The notes under the pieces are model-generated. The model made no database searches. It saw only the letters and a list, made by a program, of their open reading frames with translations, and was not told where the DNA came from. Of a DNA stretch of 64,000 nt, positions 24,826 through 33,548 are shown in pieces. Both the position numbers and the translations under genes were made by a program. How positions within the stretch are numbered: the first letter of the stretch is position 1; every line of letters begins with the position of its first letter. The stretch comes from Chitinophaga sp. XS-30 (lineage in GTDB: Bacteria > Bacteroidota > Bacteroidia > Chitinophagales > Chitinophagaceae), in contig NZ_CP043006.1 in NCBI RefSeq assembly GCF_008086345.1, positions 2,478,032-2,542,031 of the forward strand, read 5' to 3'.

Positions 24826-27096
24826 ATGATGATTATTAGAAGATTATGTACGCTGGCCGTTTTTTTGGCTGTAACCACTGCAAAAGCACAGCAGCCGCTT
24901 GCGCAATATGCGAGTACTTTGCAGGGCACCGATTCGGAGTTTAAACTAAGTAACGGTAATACCTACCCGACCACCTCGCTCCCGTTCGGCATGAACGCAT
25001 GGTCTCCCCAGACGGGAAAGAATGGCAATGGATGGAAGTATCAGTATAAGACCGGAACGATCCGCGGTTTCCAGCAGGCGCACCAGTGCAGCCCCTGGTC
25101 GGAAGACTATGCGGTGTTTTCCCTGATGCCGGTGAGCGGCGCGTTGATCGTGGATGAGCATGAACGTGCGGCGGCATTCAGCCATGCCAACGAAACGGCC
25201 CATCCTTATTATTACCGGGTGAAGTTCGATAACGGCATCATTTCAGAAATGTCACCTACGGAAAGAGGTGCGCAGCTCCGCTTCTCTTTCCCGAAAAAGA
25301 AGGCGGCATATGTTGTATTGGACGGCTACATCCGCATGAGTGAGGTGAAGATCCATCCGGCGGAAAGAAAGATCACGGGTTACGTTAATAATGGCCGTTA
25401 CATTCCCAAAGGCTTCCGCAACTATTTCGTGATCCTGTTCGATCAGCCTTTCACCGCATTCGGTACCTGGGAAAACGAGAAGAACGGTATAACGCCGGAT
25501 GAACAATACCGGGAAGGAAAAGGTGTTGGCGCTTATGTACGTTTCCGCGATGGAGCAAAGGTGCAGATGAAAGTAGCCTCTTCCTATATCAGTCCGGAAC
25601 AGGCGGAGCTGACGCTGCGGCAGGAGCTGGGCATGCATGCCAGACTGGAAGATACCAAAGCGGTGGCGGAGCGGACCTGGAATACCCTGTTCAACCGGGT
25701 GAAGGTAGAAGGAGGCACGGAAGCGGACAAGGCTACTTTTTATTCCTGCCTGTTCCGCGCCAATCTCTTTTCTCACCAGTTCTTCGAGTATAATGAAAAA
25801 GGAGAGCCGCATTATTACAGTCCGTATGACGGCAAAGTCCATAGTGGTTACATGTACACGGATAATGGATTCTGGGATACTTTCCGGGCCCAGTTCCCGC
25901 TGAACAACATCCTGCATCCCACTATGCAGGGGCGCTATATGCAGGCTTTGCTGGCGGCGCAGGAGCAATGCGGCTGGCTGCCTTCCTGGTCTTTCCCGAA
26001 TGAGGGCGGCAGTATGGTGGGCAATCATGCCATTTCACTGCTGACGGATGCCTGGGTAAAAGGTATCCGTACGTTCGATCCTGAGCGGGCGCTGAAGGCT
26101 TATCTCCATGAAGCCACGAATAAAGGGCCATGGGGACCGGCCAACGGCCGCCAGGGCTGGAAGGAATATTTCCAGCTGGGTTTTGTACCGCAGACAAAAG
26201 GAGCCTACGGCCCCGTATCGCAAACCCTGGAATATGCCTATGATGATTTTTGCGGATACCAGCTGGCGAAGGAAACGGGGCATCCTTTTTATGAACAGGT
26301 ATTTGCCCGGCAGATGTATAATTACCGCAACGTTTATGATCCCGCTACGGGCTTTATGCGCGCGAAAGACAAGGAGGGCAACTGGATGCCGGATTTCGAT
26401 CCCTATGAATGGGGCGGCCCGTATGTGGAAGGGAATGCCTGGCATTGGGTATGGTCTGTATTCCATGACGTGAAAGGCCTGATCCGGCTCATGGGCGGCG
26501 ATGCGCGTTTTATAGCAAAGCTGGATTCCGTATTCTCGGTGCCGAATAAAGTGAATGTAGGTTCTTATGGATCGATGATCCATGAGATGACGGAAATGGT
26601 TAAAGCGGATATGGGCCAGTATGCGCACGGCAACCAGCCGATCCAGCATATGGTGTACCTGTATTGTTATGCCGGCCAGCCCTGGAAAACGCAGTATCAT
26701 GTACGCAATGTGATGCGCAGGCTCTACAATGCGTCCCCGGCGGGTTACCCGGGTGATGAGGACCAGGGGCAGACTTCCTCCTGGTACGTGATGAGCGCAT
26801 TGGGATTGTATGCGGTTTGTCCGGGTACGGACCAGTATGTGATCGGCAGCCCTGTTTTTCCGAAAGCAACGCTGACGCTGGAAAACGGCCGGCAATTCGT
26901 CATTGAGGCGGTGAACAATGGTCCTGATAATGTTTACATCCAGTCCGCGACCCTTAACGGGCAGCCATACACGCGCCACTGGATCCGGCATGCGGATATT
27001 GTGAACGGCGGAAAGCTGGTGTTGCAGATGGGGCCACAGCCTGCGTTGGACCGGGGGCTTGCGGAAGAAGATAAACCCTTCTCTTTATCCGAGTAG
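24826..27096 (+). CDS. GH92-family glycoside hydrolase (exo-alpha-mannosidase), secreted
   Basis: This 756-residue enzyme has a signal peptide (about 1-22, AKAQ). An N-terminal beta-sandwich (about 25-270) precedes an (alpha/alpha)6 barrel (about 290-700). GH92 signatures are PTTSLPFGMNAWSPQTG, GFQQAHQCSPW, GFWDTFRAQFPL, WLPSWSFPNEGGSMVGNHA and GDEDQGQTSSWYVMSALGLY, with Asp644 and Asp646 in the last, where family members hold the base and metal-site acids. The family hydrolyses alpha-mannosides in a Ca2+-dependent inverting reaction, acting on N-glycans or mannans. The gene stands alone with its own terminator and no SusC/D pair, so it may clip mannosides released by other systems. MM at the start leaves the exact start within 3 bp uncertain. 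Confidence 0.93.
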   Translation: MMIIRRLCTLAVFLAVTTAKAQQPLAQYASTLQGTDSEFKLSNGNTYPTTSLPFGMNAWSPQTGKNGNGWKYQYKTGTIRGFQQAHQCSPWSEDYAVFSLMPVSGALIVDEHERAAAFSHANETAHPYYYRVKFDNGIISEMSPTERGAQLRFSFPKKKAAYVVLDGYIRMSEVKIHPAERKITGYVNNGRYIPKGFRNYFVILFDQPFTAFGTWENEKNGITPDEQYREGKGVGAYVRFRDGAKVQMKVASSYISPEQAELTLRQELGMHARLEDTKAVAERTWNTLFNRVKVEGGTEADKATFYSCLFRANLFSHQFFEYNEKGEPHYYSPYDGKVHSGYMYTDNGFWDTFRAQFPLNNILHPTMQGRYMQALLAAQEQCGWLPSWSFPNEGGSMVGNHAISLLTDAWVKGIRTFDPERALKAYLHEATNKGPWGPANGRQGWKEYFQLGFVPQTKGAYGPVSQTLEYAYDDFCGYQLAKETGHPFYEQVFARQMYNYRNVYDPATGFMRAKDKEGNWMPDFDPYEWGGPYVEGNAWHWVWSVFHDVKGLIRLMGGDARFIAKLDSVFSVPNKVNVGSYGSMIHEMTEMVKADMGQYAHGNQPIQHMVYLYCYAGQPWKTQYHVRNVMRRLYNASPAGYPGDEDQGQTSSWYVMSALGLYAVCPGTDQYVIGSPVFPKATLTLENGRQFVIEAVNNGPDNVYIQSATLNGQPYTRHWIRHADIVNGGKLVLQMGPQPALDRGLAEEDKPFSLSE

Positions 27097-27103
27097 GTAA
27101 AAG

Positions 27104-27146
27104 AAAAACCGGCTGAAATGCAGTATGCAGATCAGCCGGTTTTTTG
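27104..27146. terminator. Bidirectional intrinsic terminator after the GH92 gene
   Basis: A perfect 13-bp stem (27104-27116 with 27132-27144) encloses a 15-nt loop. T runs follow on both strands, so it can end the GH92 transcript and the convergent desaturase transcript. Confidence 0.88.
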
Positions 27147-27262
27147 AATATTGTTGTGTTTACGTACTACGCCACATTAGCCCTCCGGTTTTCTTTTATT
27201 ACACACTACGTTTCCGCATCAGGCTGCCGCAGGCCACGTTTCCTTCGAATATTGTTGATGTA

Positions 27263-28171
27263 CTACACTTCTATTGCTTCCGCTTTATTTTGCGGAGTTC
27301 CCTGATCCAATTTATTATTCTCCTTCACTTTATGGGGAACGCCGCGGATATCCCATATCAGGCCCATCCAGCCGAGCATCCTCAGCACATAATAGGTGAT
27401 GTCGATCTCCCACCAGTAAAAGCCCTGCCGCGCCGCGCTCTGGTAGTAGTGGTGGTTGTTATGCCAGCCTTCGCCCAGTGTGACCAGCGCCAGTACCAGG
27501 CTGTTGCGGGATTCATCGCCGGTTTTGTAACGCGGCTTGCCGATCTTGTGCATGAGAGAGTTGATGGTGAATGTACCGTGGAACAGCAGGATGGTGCTCA
27601 GGAAGAACCCGATGAACAGCGTCGAAAGCCCGGCAGACCAGTCGAACCAGCCCGTGCCGTTCACTTTGTTGCCGATGAAATAGACCACTACGGCGAGGAT
27701 CAGCGGCGGTACAAAATGATATTTATTCAGCCAGAAGATCTCTTTATCCTTGATATCCTTGATCAGGTCGAACCGGGTAGGTTTGTGCTCCGGTCCCATG
27801 ATCCACCCTATATGGGCATACCAGAAGCCGTAGATCTTGGCGGAATGGGGGTCTTCCGGTGTATCGCTGTGTTTGTGATGGATGCGGTGATTGGCTGCCC
27901 ACCAGATCGCTCCCTTCTGGAAGCTGGTCTGGGCGCCGAATGCGAGTATGAATTGGAAGAACCGCGAGGTCTTGAACGATCGGTGTGAGAAATAACGGTG
28001 ATAGCCACCGGTCACAAAGAACATGCGCACAACGTACAATGCTGCGCATAATATCCAGTCGAAAGTTGTCACATGGGTAAAAAAAGCCAGGAAAGGAACC
28101 AGGTGAATGCCTATAAAGTCCAGTTCGTGCAGCCAGTTTACACTTTGTCTTGCCTTAACTTGAGTATTCAT
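27263..28171 (-). CDS. Acyl-CoA/fatty-acid desaturase (stearoyl-CoA 9-desaturase type)
   Basis: This 302-residue membrane protein has about four transmembrane helices and the three histidine boxes of membrane desaturases: HRYFSH (in GGYHRYFSHRSF), HRIHHKHSD and HNNHHYY (in GEGWHNNHHYYQ), which bind the di-iron centre. It probably introduces a cis double bond into fatty acyl chains and so tunes membrane fluidity. The ATG at 28171 (MNTQVKARQ) is preferred over one 36 bp upstream because a -7 box ends only 4 bp before it, which would make the transcript leaderless or nearly so. The gene converges on GH92 across a shared terminator. Confidence 0.92.
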   Translation of the reverse strand: MNTQVKARQSVNWLHELDFIGIHLVPFLAFFTHVTTFDWILCAALYVVRMFFVTGGYHRYFSHRSFKTSRFFQFILAFGAQTSFQKGAIWWAANHRIHHKHSDTPEDPHSAKIYGFWYAHIGWIMGPEHKPTRFDLIKDIKDKEIFWLNKYHFVPPLILAVVVYFIGNKVNGTGWFDWSAGLSTLFIGFFLSTILLFHGTFTINSLMHKIGKPRYKTGDESRNSLVLALVTLGEGWHNNHHYYQSAARQGFYWWEIDITYYVLRMLGWMGLIWDIRGVPHKVKENNKLDQGTPQNKAEAIEV

Positions 28172-28175
28172 ATCC

Positions 28176-28207
28176 CAAAAATAAGGGAACATTGCGAAGC
28201 ATGCCAA
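28176..28207 (-). promoter_or_regulatory. Promoter of the desaturase gene (possibly leaderless)
   Basis: On the minus strand TATTTTTG (28183 down to 28176) matches TAnnTTTG and a TTG (28207-28205) lies 21 bp upstream. The -7 box ends 4 bp before the ATG at 28171, so the mRNA probably begins at or within a few bases of the start codon. Confidence 0.6.
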
Positions 28208-28262
28208 TGATTTTAATCACGTAATTGCCATTTATCAGTCATTGGGGGCGCCATAACAATAC

Positions 28263-28304
28263 ATGCAAACGGCTCCCTTCGATGTGAAAGAGAGCCGTTT
28301 GCAT
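28263..28304 (-). terminator. Intrinsic terminator for the small YtxH-like gene
   Basis: A perfect 13-bp stem (28263-28275 with 28292-28304, 16-nt loop) lies 14 bp past the stop of the minus-strand small gene. The T run is weak. Confidence 0.65.
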
Positions 28305-28317
28305 ATATGAATGGATA

Positions 28318-28518
28318 CTAAGCCATCGCTTCTTTCGCAACATGATTGGCCTTTCTGCCCGCTTTACGGGTGAATTTATCCATCTTTTTGTAGGCGTTCT
28401 TCGCAGCATCTTTTACACTTTCCAATGCTGCATCTGCACGGTCGCGATTGCGCATGTACAATATAACACCAGCTGCTGCAGCACCGATCAGGGAGGCTGC
28501 AATAATTACGTTTTTCAT
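28318..28518 (-). CDS. Small membrane-anchored protein (YtxH-like)
   Basis: This 66-residue protein has one N-terminal transmembrane helix (IIAASLIGAAAAGVILYM) followed by a basic and alanine-rich amphipathic tail (DRADAALESVKDAAKNAYKKMDKFTRKAGRKAN..). That layout resembles YtxH-type general stress proteins of Gram-positive bacteria and Bacteroidota. No catalytic motif is seen. The gene has its own terminator hairpin just downstream. The start ATG is followed by a Lys-rich tip as usual. The function is unknown; a stress-response envelope role is only an analogy. Confidence 0.72.
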   Translation of the reverse strand: MKNVIIAASLIGAAAAGVILYMRNRDRADAALESVKDAAKNAYKKMDKFTRKAGRKANHVAKEAMA

Positions 28519-28725
28519 GATTGAGGGCTTTAGTTCACACTAAATAAAACAATGGTCGTGCCAAAAAATCCCGGAAAGGGGAATGGCTGCGCATCCGTCC
28601 GGGCGGCGGATGTCTCATATCCTGCTGTAGCCTTTATGGGGAGTTGGTTTGAAGAGATTTAACAACAGTACCGCATTCTGTCATTTTTAACCCGTAAAGC
28701 CCTCATCCGGTCCGGATATAATTAT

Positions 28726-29772
28726 CTATACTGCCGGCTCCTGCTGGCTCAGGCAATGAAAGCTGCCCAACCCCCAGATGATATCCGTGGAATCAATGCC
28801 CACTACTTCCCGGTCCTTAAAACAGCCGGCAATGATCTCCAGTGCCAGGTCATCTTTTTTACACTGGAAAACCGGCACGATCACATATTTGTTGCTGATA
28901 TAAAAGTTGGCATAAGAAGCCGGCAGGCGCTGGTCTTCCCAGATCACAGCATCCGGCATGGGCAGCTCCACGATGTTGAGCTGTTTGCCGTTCAGCAGGC
29001 GCATTTGCTGCAGCTGACGGAGGTTTTGCTGCAACAGACCGTAGTTTTCATCCTGTTTGTCGGTTTCCACAACGGTCAGTACCGTATCCTCATTCACAAA
29101 ACGGATGGTATCATCGATATGCCCGTCCGTATCATCCCCAACAATGCCATCTTCCACCCATAACACCTGCTTTGCGCCGTAATATGCATGCAGGTAATTT
29201 TCCAGCTGCTCCCGGTTGAGATGCGGGTTGCGGTTCTCGTTCAGCAGGCAGCAGGTGGAGGTGAGGATGGTGCCTTTGCCGTTGAATTCCACGGAGCCGC
29301 CTTCCATGATAATGCCGGGATGGTACACCGGCAGGGAATAATGGTTGGCGATGAGGGTAGGCACCACATCATCCAGGTCGAATGGCGGGTATTTGCCGCC
29401 CCAGGCATTGTAGTCCCAGTCTACCACCGCTTTCTTTTGCACGGCATCCGGGTTGATGAGGAATGCGGGCCCATGGTCCCGGCACCAGGCATCATTAGTG
29501 GGATGGAAAAAGAACTCCACATTGGCAAGGTTCACCCCGGCTGTTTGCAGGTGCCCGGTGGCAAAGGTCTTCATGGCTTCATCCGCCACATTGATGCGCA
29601 CTTTCTCACTGTCCGCCAGGTATTTTACAAAGCGGCTGTAATGGGGAAAGATGGTATGGATCTTCCCGGGCCAGCTGGCTTCTTTGTGGGGCCAGCTCAG
29701 CCAGGTGGCTTCATGCGGATGAAATTCAGCGGGAAAATAATAGCCCAGTTGCTGCGGTGTGGGATGCGTCAT
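28726..29772 (-). CDS. aguA: Agmatine deiminase
   Basis: This 348-residue enzyme converts agmatine to N-carbamoylputrescine plus ammonia. Family motifs of the peptidyl-arginine-deiminase fold are EATWLSWPHKEASWPGK, DAWCRDHGPAFL, EGGSVEFNGKGT, HIDDTIRFVNED and the C-terminal GSFHCLSQQ with catalytic Cys340. All are intact and the length matches. Its start overlaps the aguB stop by 4 bp (ATGA type), so the two are translationally coupled. Together they form the arginine-to-putrescine route (agmatine, N-carbamoylputrescine, putrescine). The arginine decarboxylase that makes agmatine is not in the window. Confidence 0.95.
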   Translation of the reverse strand: MTHPTPQQLGYYFPAEFHPHEATWLSWPHKEASWPGKIHTIFPHYSRFVKYLADSEKVRINVADEAMKTFATGHLQTAGVNLANVEFFFHPTNDAWCRDHGPAFLINPDAVQKKAVVDWDYNAWGGKYPPFDLDDVVPTLIANHYSLPVYHPGIIMEGGSVEFNGKGTILTSTCCLLNENRNPHLNREQLENYLHAYYGAKQVLWVEDGIVGDDTDGHIDDTIRFVNEDTVLTVVETDKQDENYGLLQQNLRQLQQMRLLNGKQLNIVELPMPDAVIWEDQRLPASYANFYISNKYVIVPVFQCKKDDLALEIIAGCFKDREVVGIDSTDIIWGLGSFHCLSQQEPAV

Positions 29773-30647
29773 GCTTCGTCGTCGATATATCTTTTGGTAA
29801 TAGGCTGGTAGGAATCGATGCGCCTGTCGCGCAGGAAAGGCCAGTGCGTGCGGTAGCGGTCGGTCTTGGAAAGGTCCAGTTCCTGCACCACCACTTCTTC
29901 CGCTTCATGCGAGCTTTGGTGGATGATGGAGCCGAAGGGATTGGCGATGAAGGAGCCGCCCCAGAATTTCATCTGCCCGTTTTGTTCAAAGCCCACGCGG
30001 TTCACGCTCACCACATGCACACCGTTGGCGACGGCATGGCTGCGCTGCATCGTCTGCCAGGCATTGTATTGCTCGGTGTTCGTGGCTTCATCCTGACTGG
30101 TGGCCCAGCCGATGGCGGTAGGGTAGAACAGTATCTCCGCACCCATCAGCGCCGTGATCCGTGCCGCTTCCGGGTACCACTGGTCCCAGCAGATCAGCAC
30201 GCCGATCTTCGCAAACTTTGTCTGGAAGACCTTATATCCCAGGTCCCCGGGAGTGAAATAGAATTTCTCGTAGTAGGCCGGATCGTCCGGGATATGCATT
30301 TTACGGTATTTGCCGAGGTATTTGCCATCCGCGTCCAGTACGGCGGTGGTATTATGGTACAGCCCTTCGGCGCGTTTCTCGAAGAGGGAGGCGATGATCA
30401 CCACGCCCAGTTCGGCCGCCACTTTGCCCAGCGCTTCCGTAGAGGGGCCCGGGACCGGTTCTGCCAGACTGAAATTGTCATAATCTTCCACATCGCAGAA
30501 ATAGAGAGAAGTGAACAGCTCCTGCAGGCAGATCACCTGCGCGCCTTTGGCTGCCGCTTCTCTTACTTTGCTGATGGCTTTTGCCAGGTTCTCCGCTTTA
30601 TCTGCAGAGCAACTCATCTGTACGAAGCCTGTTTTTACTTTTGCCAT
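29769..30647 (-). CDS. aguB: N-carbamoylputrescine amidase
   Basis: This 292-residue nitrilase-superfamily enzyme hydrolyses N-carbamoylputrescine to putrescine, CO2 and ammonia. The Glu43-Lys116-Cys153 triad is visible in CLQELF, GKYRKMHIPD and GVLICWDQWYPE. The start is placed at the ATG at 30647 (MAKVKTGFVQMSCS), the conserved N-terminus, rather than 45 bp upstream. A -7 box on the minus strand at 30680-30673 (TACCTTTG) lies just upstream. It is the first gene of the aguB-aguA operon and overlaps aguA by 4 bp. Confidence 0.95.
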   Translation of the reverse strand: MAKVKTGFVQMSCSADKAENLAKAISKVREAAAKGAQVICLQELFTSLYFCDVEDYDNFSLAEPVPGPSTEALGKVAAELGVVIIASLFEKRAEGLYHNTTAVLDADGKYLGKYRKMHIPDDPAYYEKFYFTPGDLGYKVFQTKFAKIGVLICWDQWYPEAARITALMGAEILFYPTAIGWATSQDEATNTEQYNAWQTMQRSHAVANGVHVVSVNRVGFEQNGQMKFWGGSFIANPFGSIIHQSSHEAEEVVVQELDLSKTDRYRTHWPFLRDRRIDSYQPITKRYIDDEA

Positions 30648-30672
30648 TGAAATGCCGGTTATTAAACGGGTA

Positions 30673-30680
30673 CAAAGGTA
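30673..30680 (-). promoter_or_regulatory. -7 promoter element of aguBA
   Basis: TACCTTTG on the minus strand (plus-strand CAAAGGTA) fits TAnnTTTG and lies 26 bp before the aguB ATG. No clear -33 TTG is present at the usual spacing. Confidence 0.55.
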
Positions 30681-30775
30681 TGAAAAACACAATTCATCCC
30701 GTCATCCGGTATATTCATCCCATTTCGTATCTGGCAGCCCCGATGTTTGCTATTATTGCATTAAATATTATCTGC

Positions 30776-32287
30776 ATGGAAAAGATCAGGAAAATAGAAT
30801 TCTGGATCGTGACCGGAGTGTACCTGTTGTTTGTATTCGCGTTGTTCTTCCCCTCCCTGTACCACGGCACATACGCCTGGCGCGGCGGTTATGTCAATGC
30901 TTTCGAGCGGAATGATATGGCTTATGATCCATTCATTCACCATATGCTGCCCAGGCTCACCGTGGCCACATTCGGTTACATCTCCTTTTTGCTGATCAAT
31001 CATCTGATCGTACCGCTGTTCCTGGAGAAAAAGCAATTCTGGTCGGGCGTACCGATGGCGATCGCCACTTTTTTGCTGTTCTTTCTGATGACGATGGTGG
31101 CAACCAGTTATTATTACGGGTTCATGCTGGCGTACCGGCCTATAGCTGATTTTCATAGCTATTGCGCCGCAAGGGCATTGGGTCTCACGCTGATGGGCGC
31201 TATTCTTTACAGTTTTTACTATGCCGTCAAATATGTGTATTTCCGCTATTTCCACGACCGGCTGGTGGAAAAGCAGGTATGGAAAAAAGTGCCGCTGGAA
31301 GTACAGGTGATGGCAGTGTTGTGGGTTTGCATCATGATCGTGCTGGAACCTGTATTCAACTGGCGAAGGGCGGAATGGGACCTGGTCTTCTGGATGGGGC
31401 CGGTTTATATGACCGCCTACCTGGTGCTGCAGTTATACGTTTACCCACCCTTTATGGCCGACCGCCGGAAAGGGACGTTGACGATGCGGCTGATGCTCGT
31501 GGTGCTGGGCTTTTCGTTTCTCGCGGCTTTTCTCTTTGGCATAGGAAGCGGAAGGCACTCGCATATGATCATCACCAGTTTCTTTATCTACGGTTTCGGC
31601 TTGCTCGTATTTGTGCTGCCGCTGGCCTGGTGGCTTTATAAAATGCGACTGACACGCAAGGATGAGGTGTTGACCCTGGAGAAGGCGCTGGGTCGTTCTT
31701 CCGCCAATCTGGACTTTCTGCGCTCCCAGATCAACCCTCATTTCCTTTTCAATGCATTGAATACCCTGTATGGCACCGCCCTGCAGGAGAATGCACCGCG
31801 CACCAGCGAAGGGGTGCAGCGGCTGGGCGATATGATGCGCTTCATGCTGCATGAGAATCATCTGGAGAAGATAGAGCTGGGCAAGGAGATCGCTTATCTG
31901 CAAAATTATGTGGCTTTACAGCGCCTGCGGACGCAGGCCTCGGAAGATATCAAAATAGAGGTGAATGTTGAGGAAGATGATTATGATCATACCATTGCAC
32001 CGATGCTGCTGATCCCCTTCGTGGAAAATGCTTTCAAGCACGGCATCAGTTTGCGGAAGCGCTCCTGGATAGTGGTATCGCTTTCCTGCGATGCGGACCA
32101 TATCTATTTCGATGCCTACAACAGCGTGCATCCAAGGCCGGAGAACGATCCGGAAAAAGCCAGCCTGGGCATTGGCCTGAATAATGTGAAACGCAGACTG
32201 GCATTGTTGTACCCCCGCAAGCATGAGCTGAGCATCAGGCAGACGGCTACGGAGTTCTTTGTGCACCTGACCATCGATACGAGGTGA
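30776..32287 (+). CDS. LytS-type sensor histidine kinase with multi-helix membrane domain
   Basis: A 503-residue protein. The N-terminal ~290 residues hold about eight predicted transmembrane helices without a recognised sensor domain. Next comes a His_kinase (PF06580-type) domain with phospho-acceptor His322 in QINPHFLFNALNTL and a HATPase domain (PFVENAFKHG; GIGLNNVKRRL). This kinase type pairs with LytTR regulators. ATG 30776 (MEKIRKIEFWIV) is preferred because it places basic residues before the first helix; an in-frame ATG at 30680 is an alternative. The gene is followed by a DUF4407 gene (42-bp gap) and then a LytTR regulator, all on the plus strand. Confidence 0.9.
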   Translation: MEKIRKIEFWIVTGVYLLFVFALFFPSLYHGTYAWRGGYVNAFERNDMAYDPFIHHMLPRLTVATFGYISFLLINHLIVPLFLEKKQFWSGVPMAIATFLLFFLMTMVATSYYYGFMLAYRPIADFHSYCAARALGLTLMGAILYSFYYAVKYVYFRYFHDRLVEKQVWKKVPLEVQVMAVLWVCIMIVLEPVFNWRRAEWDLVFWMGPVYMTAYLVLQLYVYPPFMADRRKGTLTMRLMLVVLGFSFLAAFLFGIGSGRHSHMIITSFFIYGFGLLVFVLPLAWWLYKMRLTRKDEVLTLEKALGRSSANLDFLRSQINPHFLFNALNTLYGTALQENAPRTSEGVQRLGDMMRFMLHENHLEKIELGKEIAYLQNYVALQRLRTQASEDIKIEVNVEEDDYDHTIAPMLLIPFVENAFKHGISLRKRSWIVVSLSCDADHIYFDAYNSVHPRPENDPEKASLGIGLNNVKRRLALLYPRKHELSIRQTATEFFVHLTIDTR

Positions 32288-32329
32288 ACGAAGGCTTTTT
32301 GAATGGACCATACTTATATCGCATAGCAT

Positions 32330-33538
32330 ATGAATGACATCAAACCGAACCGGAAGCCCCCGGCGCCTGTACCGGCGCCGCCGCCAGACGGTTTTTCAAA
32401 GTTCCTCTGGTGGCTGGCTACAGCAGACGCCGGGGTGTTAAAGGATTGCCCGACAGACCGGGAGCGCTACCGCATCGTAGGGATAGCCGTACTCGTTACA
32501 TGGTTGTTTGCCACCCTGGCCTGGGGATATTTTTTCTCTACTGTCGTTGATGACGACCTGATCATTGCCGCGCTGGCGATCTTCTTCGGTTTCGCCATAT
32601 TGTCGATCGACCGCAGCCTCATCGCCGCCATGAGCAGGAACGGCGGCAAACCGCAGTTTCTGCCCGTAGCATTCCGGCTGGTATTGGCTGTAACCATTGG
32701 ACTGTTCATTTCCCAACCGGTCGTGCTCATGCTTTTCCGGAAAGACATCGATGCGCAGATGGTGCTGGACCGGCAGGCGAAACTGGACCATTTCAGGAAG
32801 GAGCAGGCGGCACTCAATGAAGCCCGCACAAAACCCCTGCAGCAGGAGATCGTTACGTTAAAAAACGAGCTGCAGCAAAAAGAGGAACAGGTAAAGGATT
32901 ATAAGGATGGCTATATCCGCGAGACCGATGGCACCGGCGGCTCCGGCAAGATCGGGGAATCCGCCATTGCGCGGGTTAAAAAGAATGAATACCTGAAGTC
33001 GGAAGAGGAGCTGCGCAAGCTGAAAAGAGAACTTGAACCGCGGCGCCTGGAAAAAGCAGCGCAACTGGCGCTCATTCATTCGGAAGACAGTACGAAGGAA
33101 CAGGCTTACCTCGCCACGCTCACCGATGGTTTCCTTTCACAGATCGAAGCGTTGAATACCCTTACCGAAGAACATCCGCCCATGAAGCAACGTTACCGCC
33201 TCATCGTGTTCATCATCACGCTCATAGAGATTATGCCCTTGCTGACCAAATTGCTGATGCCCAAAGGGGAATACGACGAAAAAGTGGCCGCCATGACGGC
33301 CGGAAGCATACAGGCCACGAAGCTGGAAATGGAAAAGGAACAGGAACTCCATGCCTATTATTACGATGGCGCCGAACATGCCGATAAAGAAGTGATCGAT
33401 CACCTGTTCAGGCTTACGGAAACGCAGCGGCGCCGGGAGTCCGAACAGGTGGTGAAAGACTGGGAGGCCTCGGACGGCAAACGCTTCCGCCAGCTCTGGA
33501 ACAATGCGAAACGTTTGTTGTTGGTGCATAAAGTGTAA
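32330..33538 (+). CDS. DUF4407 membrane protein with central coiled coil
   Basis: This 402-residue protein starts with a Pro-rich cytoplasmic tip and the DUF4407 signature FLWWLATADAGVLKDCPTDRERYRIVG. Three transmembrane helices follow (about 48-68, 78-98, 110-135). A long charged coiled coil (about 150-270, LQQEIVTLKNELQQKEEQVKDYKD...) precedes a fourth helix (about 285-305, LIVFIITLIEIMPLL) and a cytoplasmic tail. No enzymatic motif is seen. DUF4407 has no assigned function. Its place between a LytS-type kinase and a LytTR regulator, with 42-bp and 10-bp gaps, suggests it is a partner in that signalling system. Confidence 0.9.
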   Translation: MNDIKPNRKPPAPVPAPPPDGFSKFLWWLATADAGVLKDCPTDRERYRIVGIAVLVTWLFATLAWGYFFSTVVDDDLIIAALAIFFGFAILSIDRSLIAAMSRNGGKPQFLPVAFRLVLAVTIGLFISQPVVLMLFRKDIDAQMVLDRQAKLDHFRKEQAALNEARTKPLQQEIVTLKNELQQKEEQVKDYKDGYIRETDGTGGSGKIGESAIARVKKNEYLKSEEELRKLKRELEPRRLEKAAQLALIHSEDSTKEQAYLATLTDGFLSQIEALNTLTEEHPPMKQRYRLIVFIITLIEIMPLLTKLLMPKGEYDEKVAAMTAGSIQATKLEMEKEQELHAYYYDGAEHADKEVIDHLFRLTETQRRRESEQVVKDWEASDGKRFRQLWNNAKRLLLVHKV

Positions 33539-33548
33539 TTTGCATATC

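Noticed and set aside
27125-27988. Long plus-strand frame opposite the desaturase gene
   Set aside because: It is the reverse complement of a clear histidine-box desaturase; the plus-strand product has no domain.
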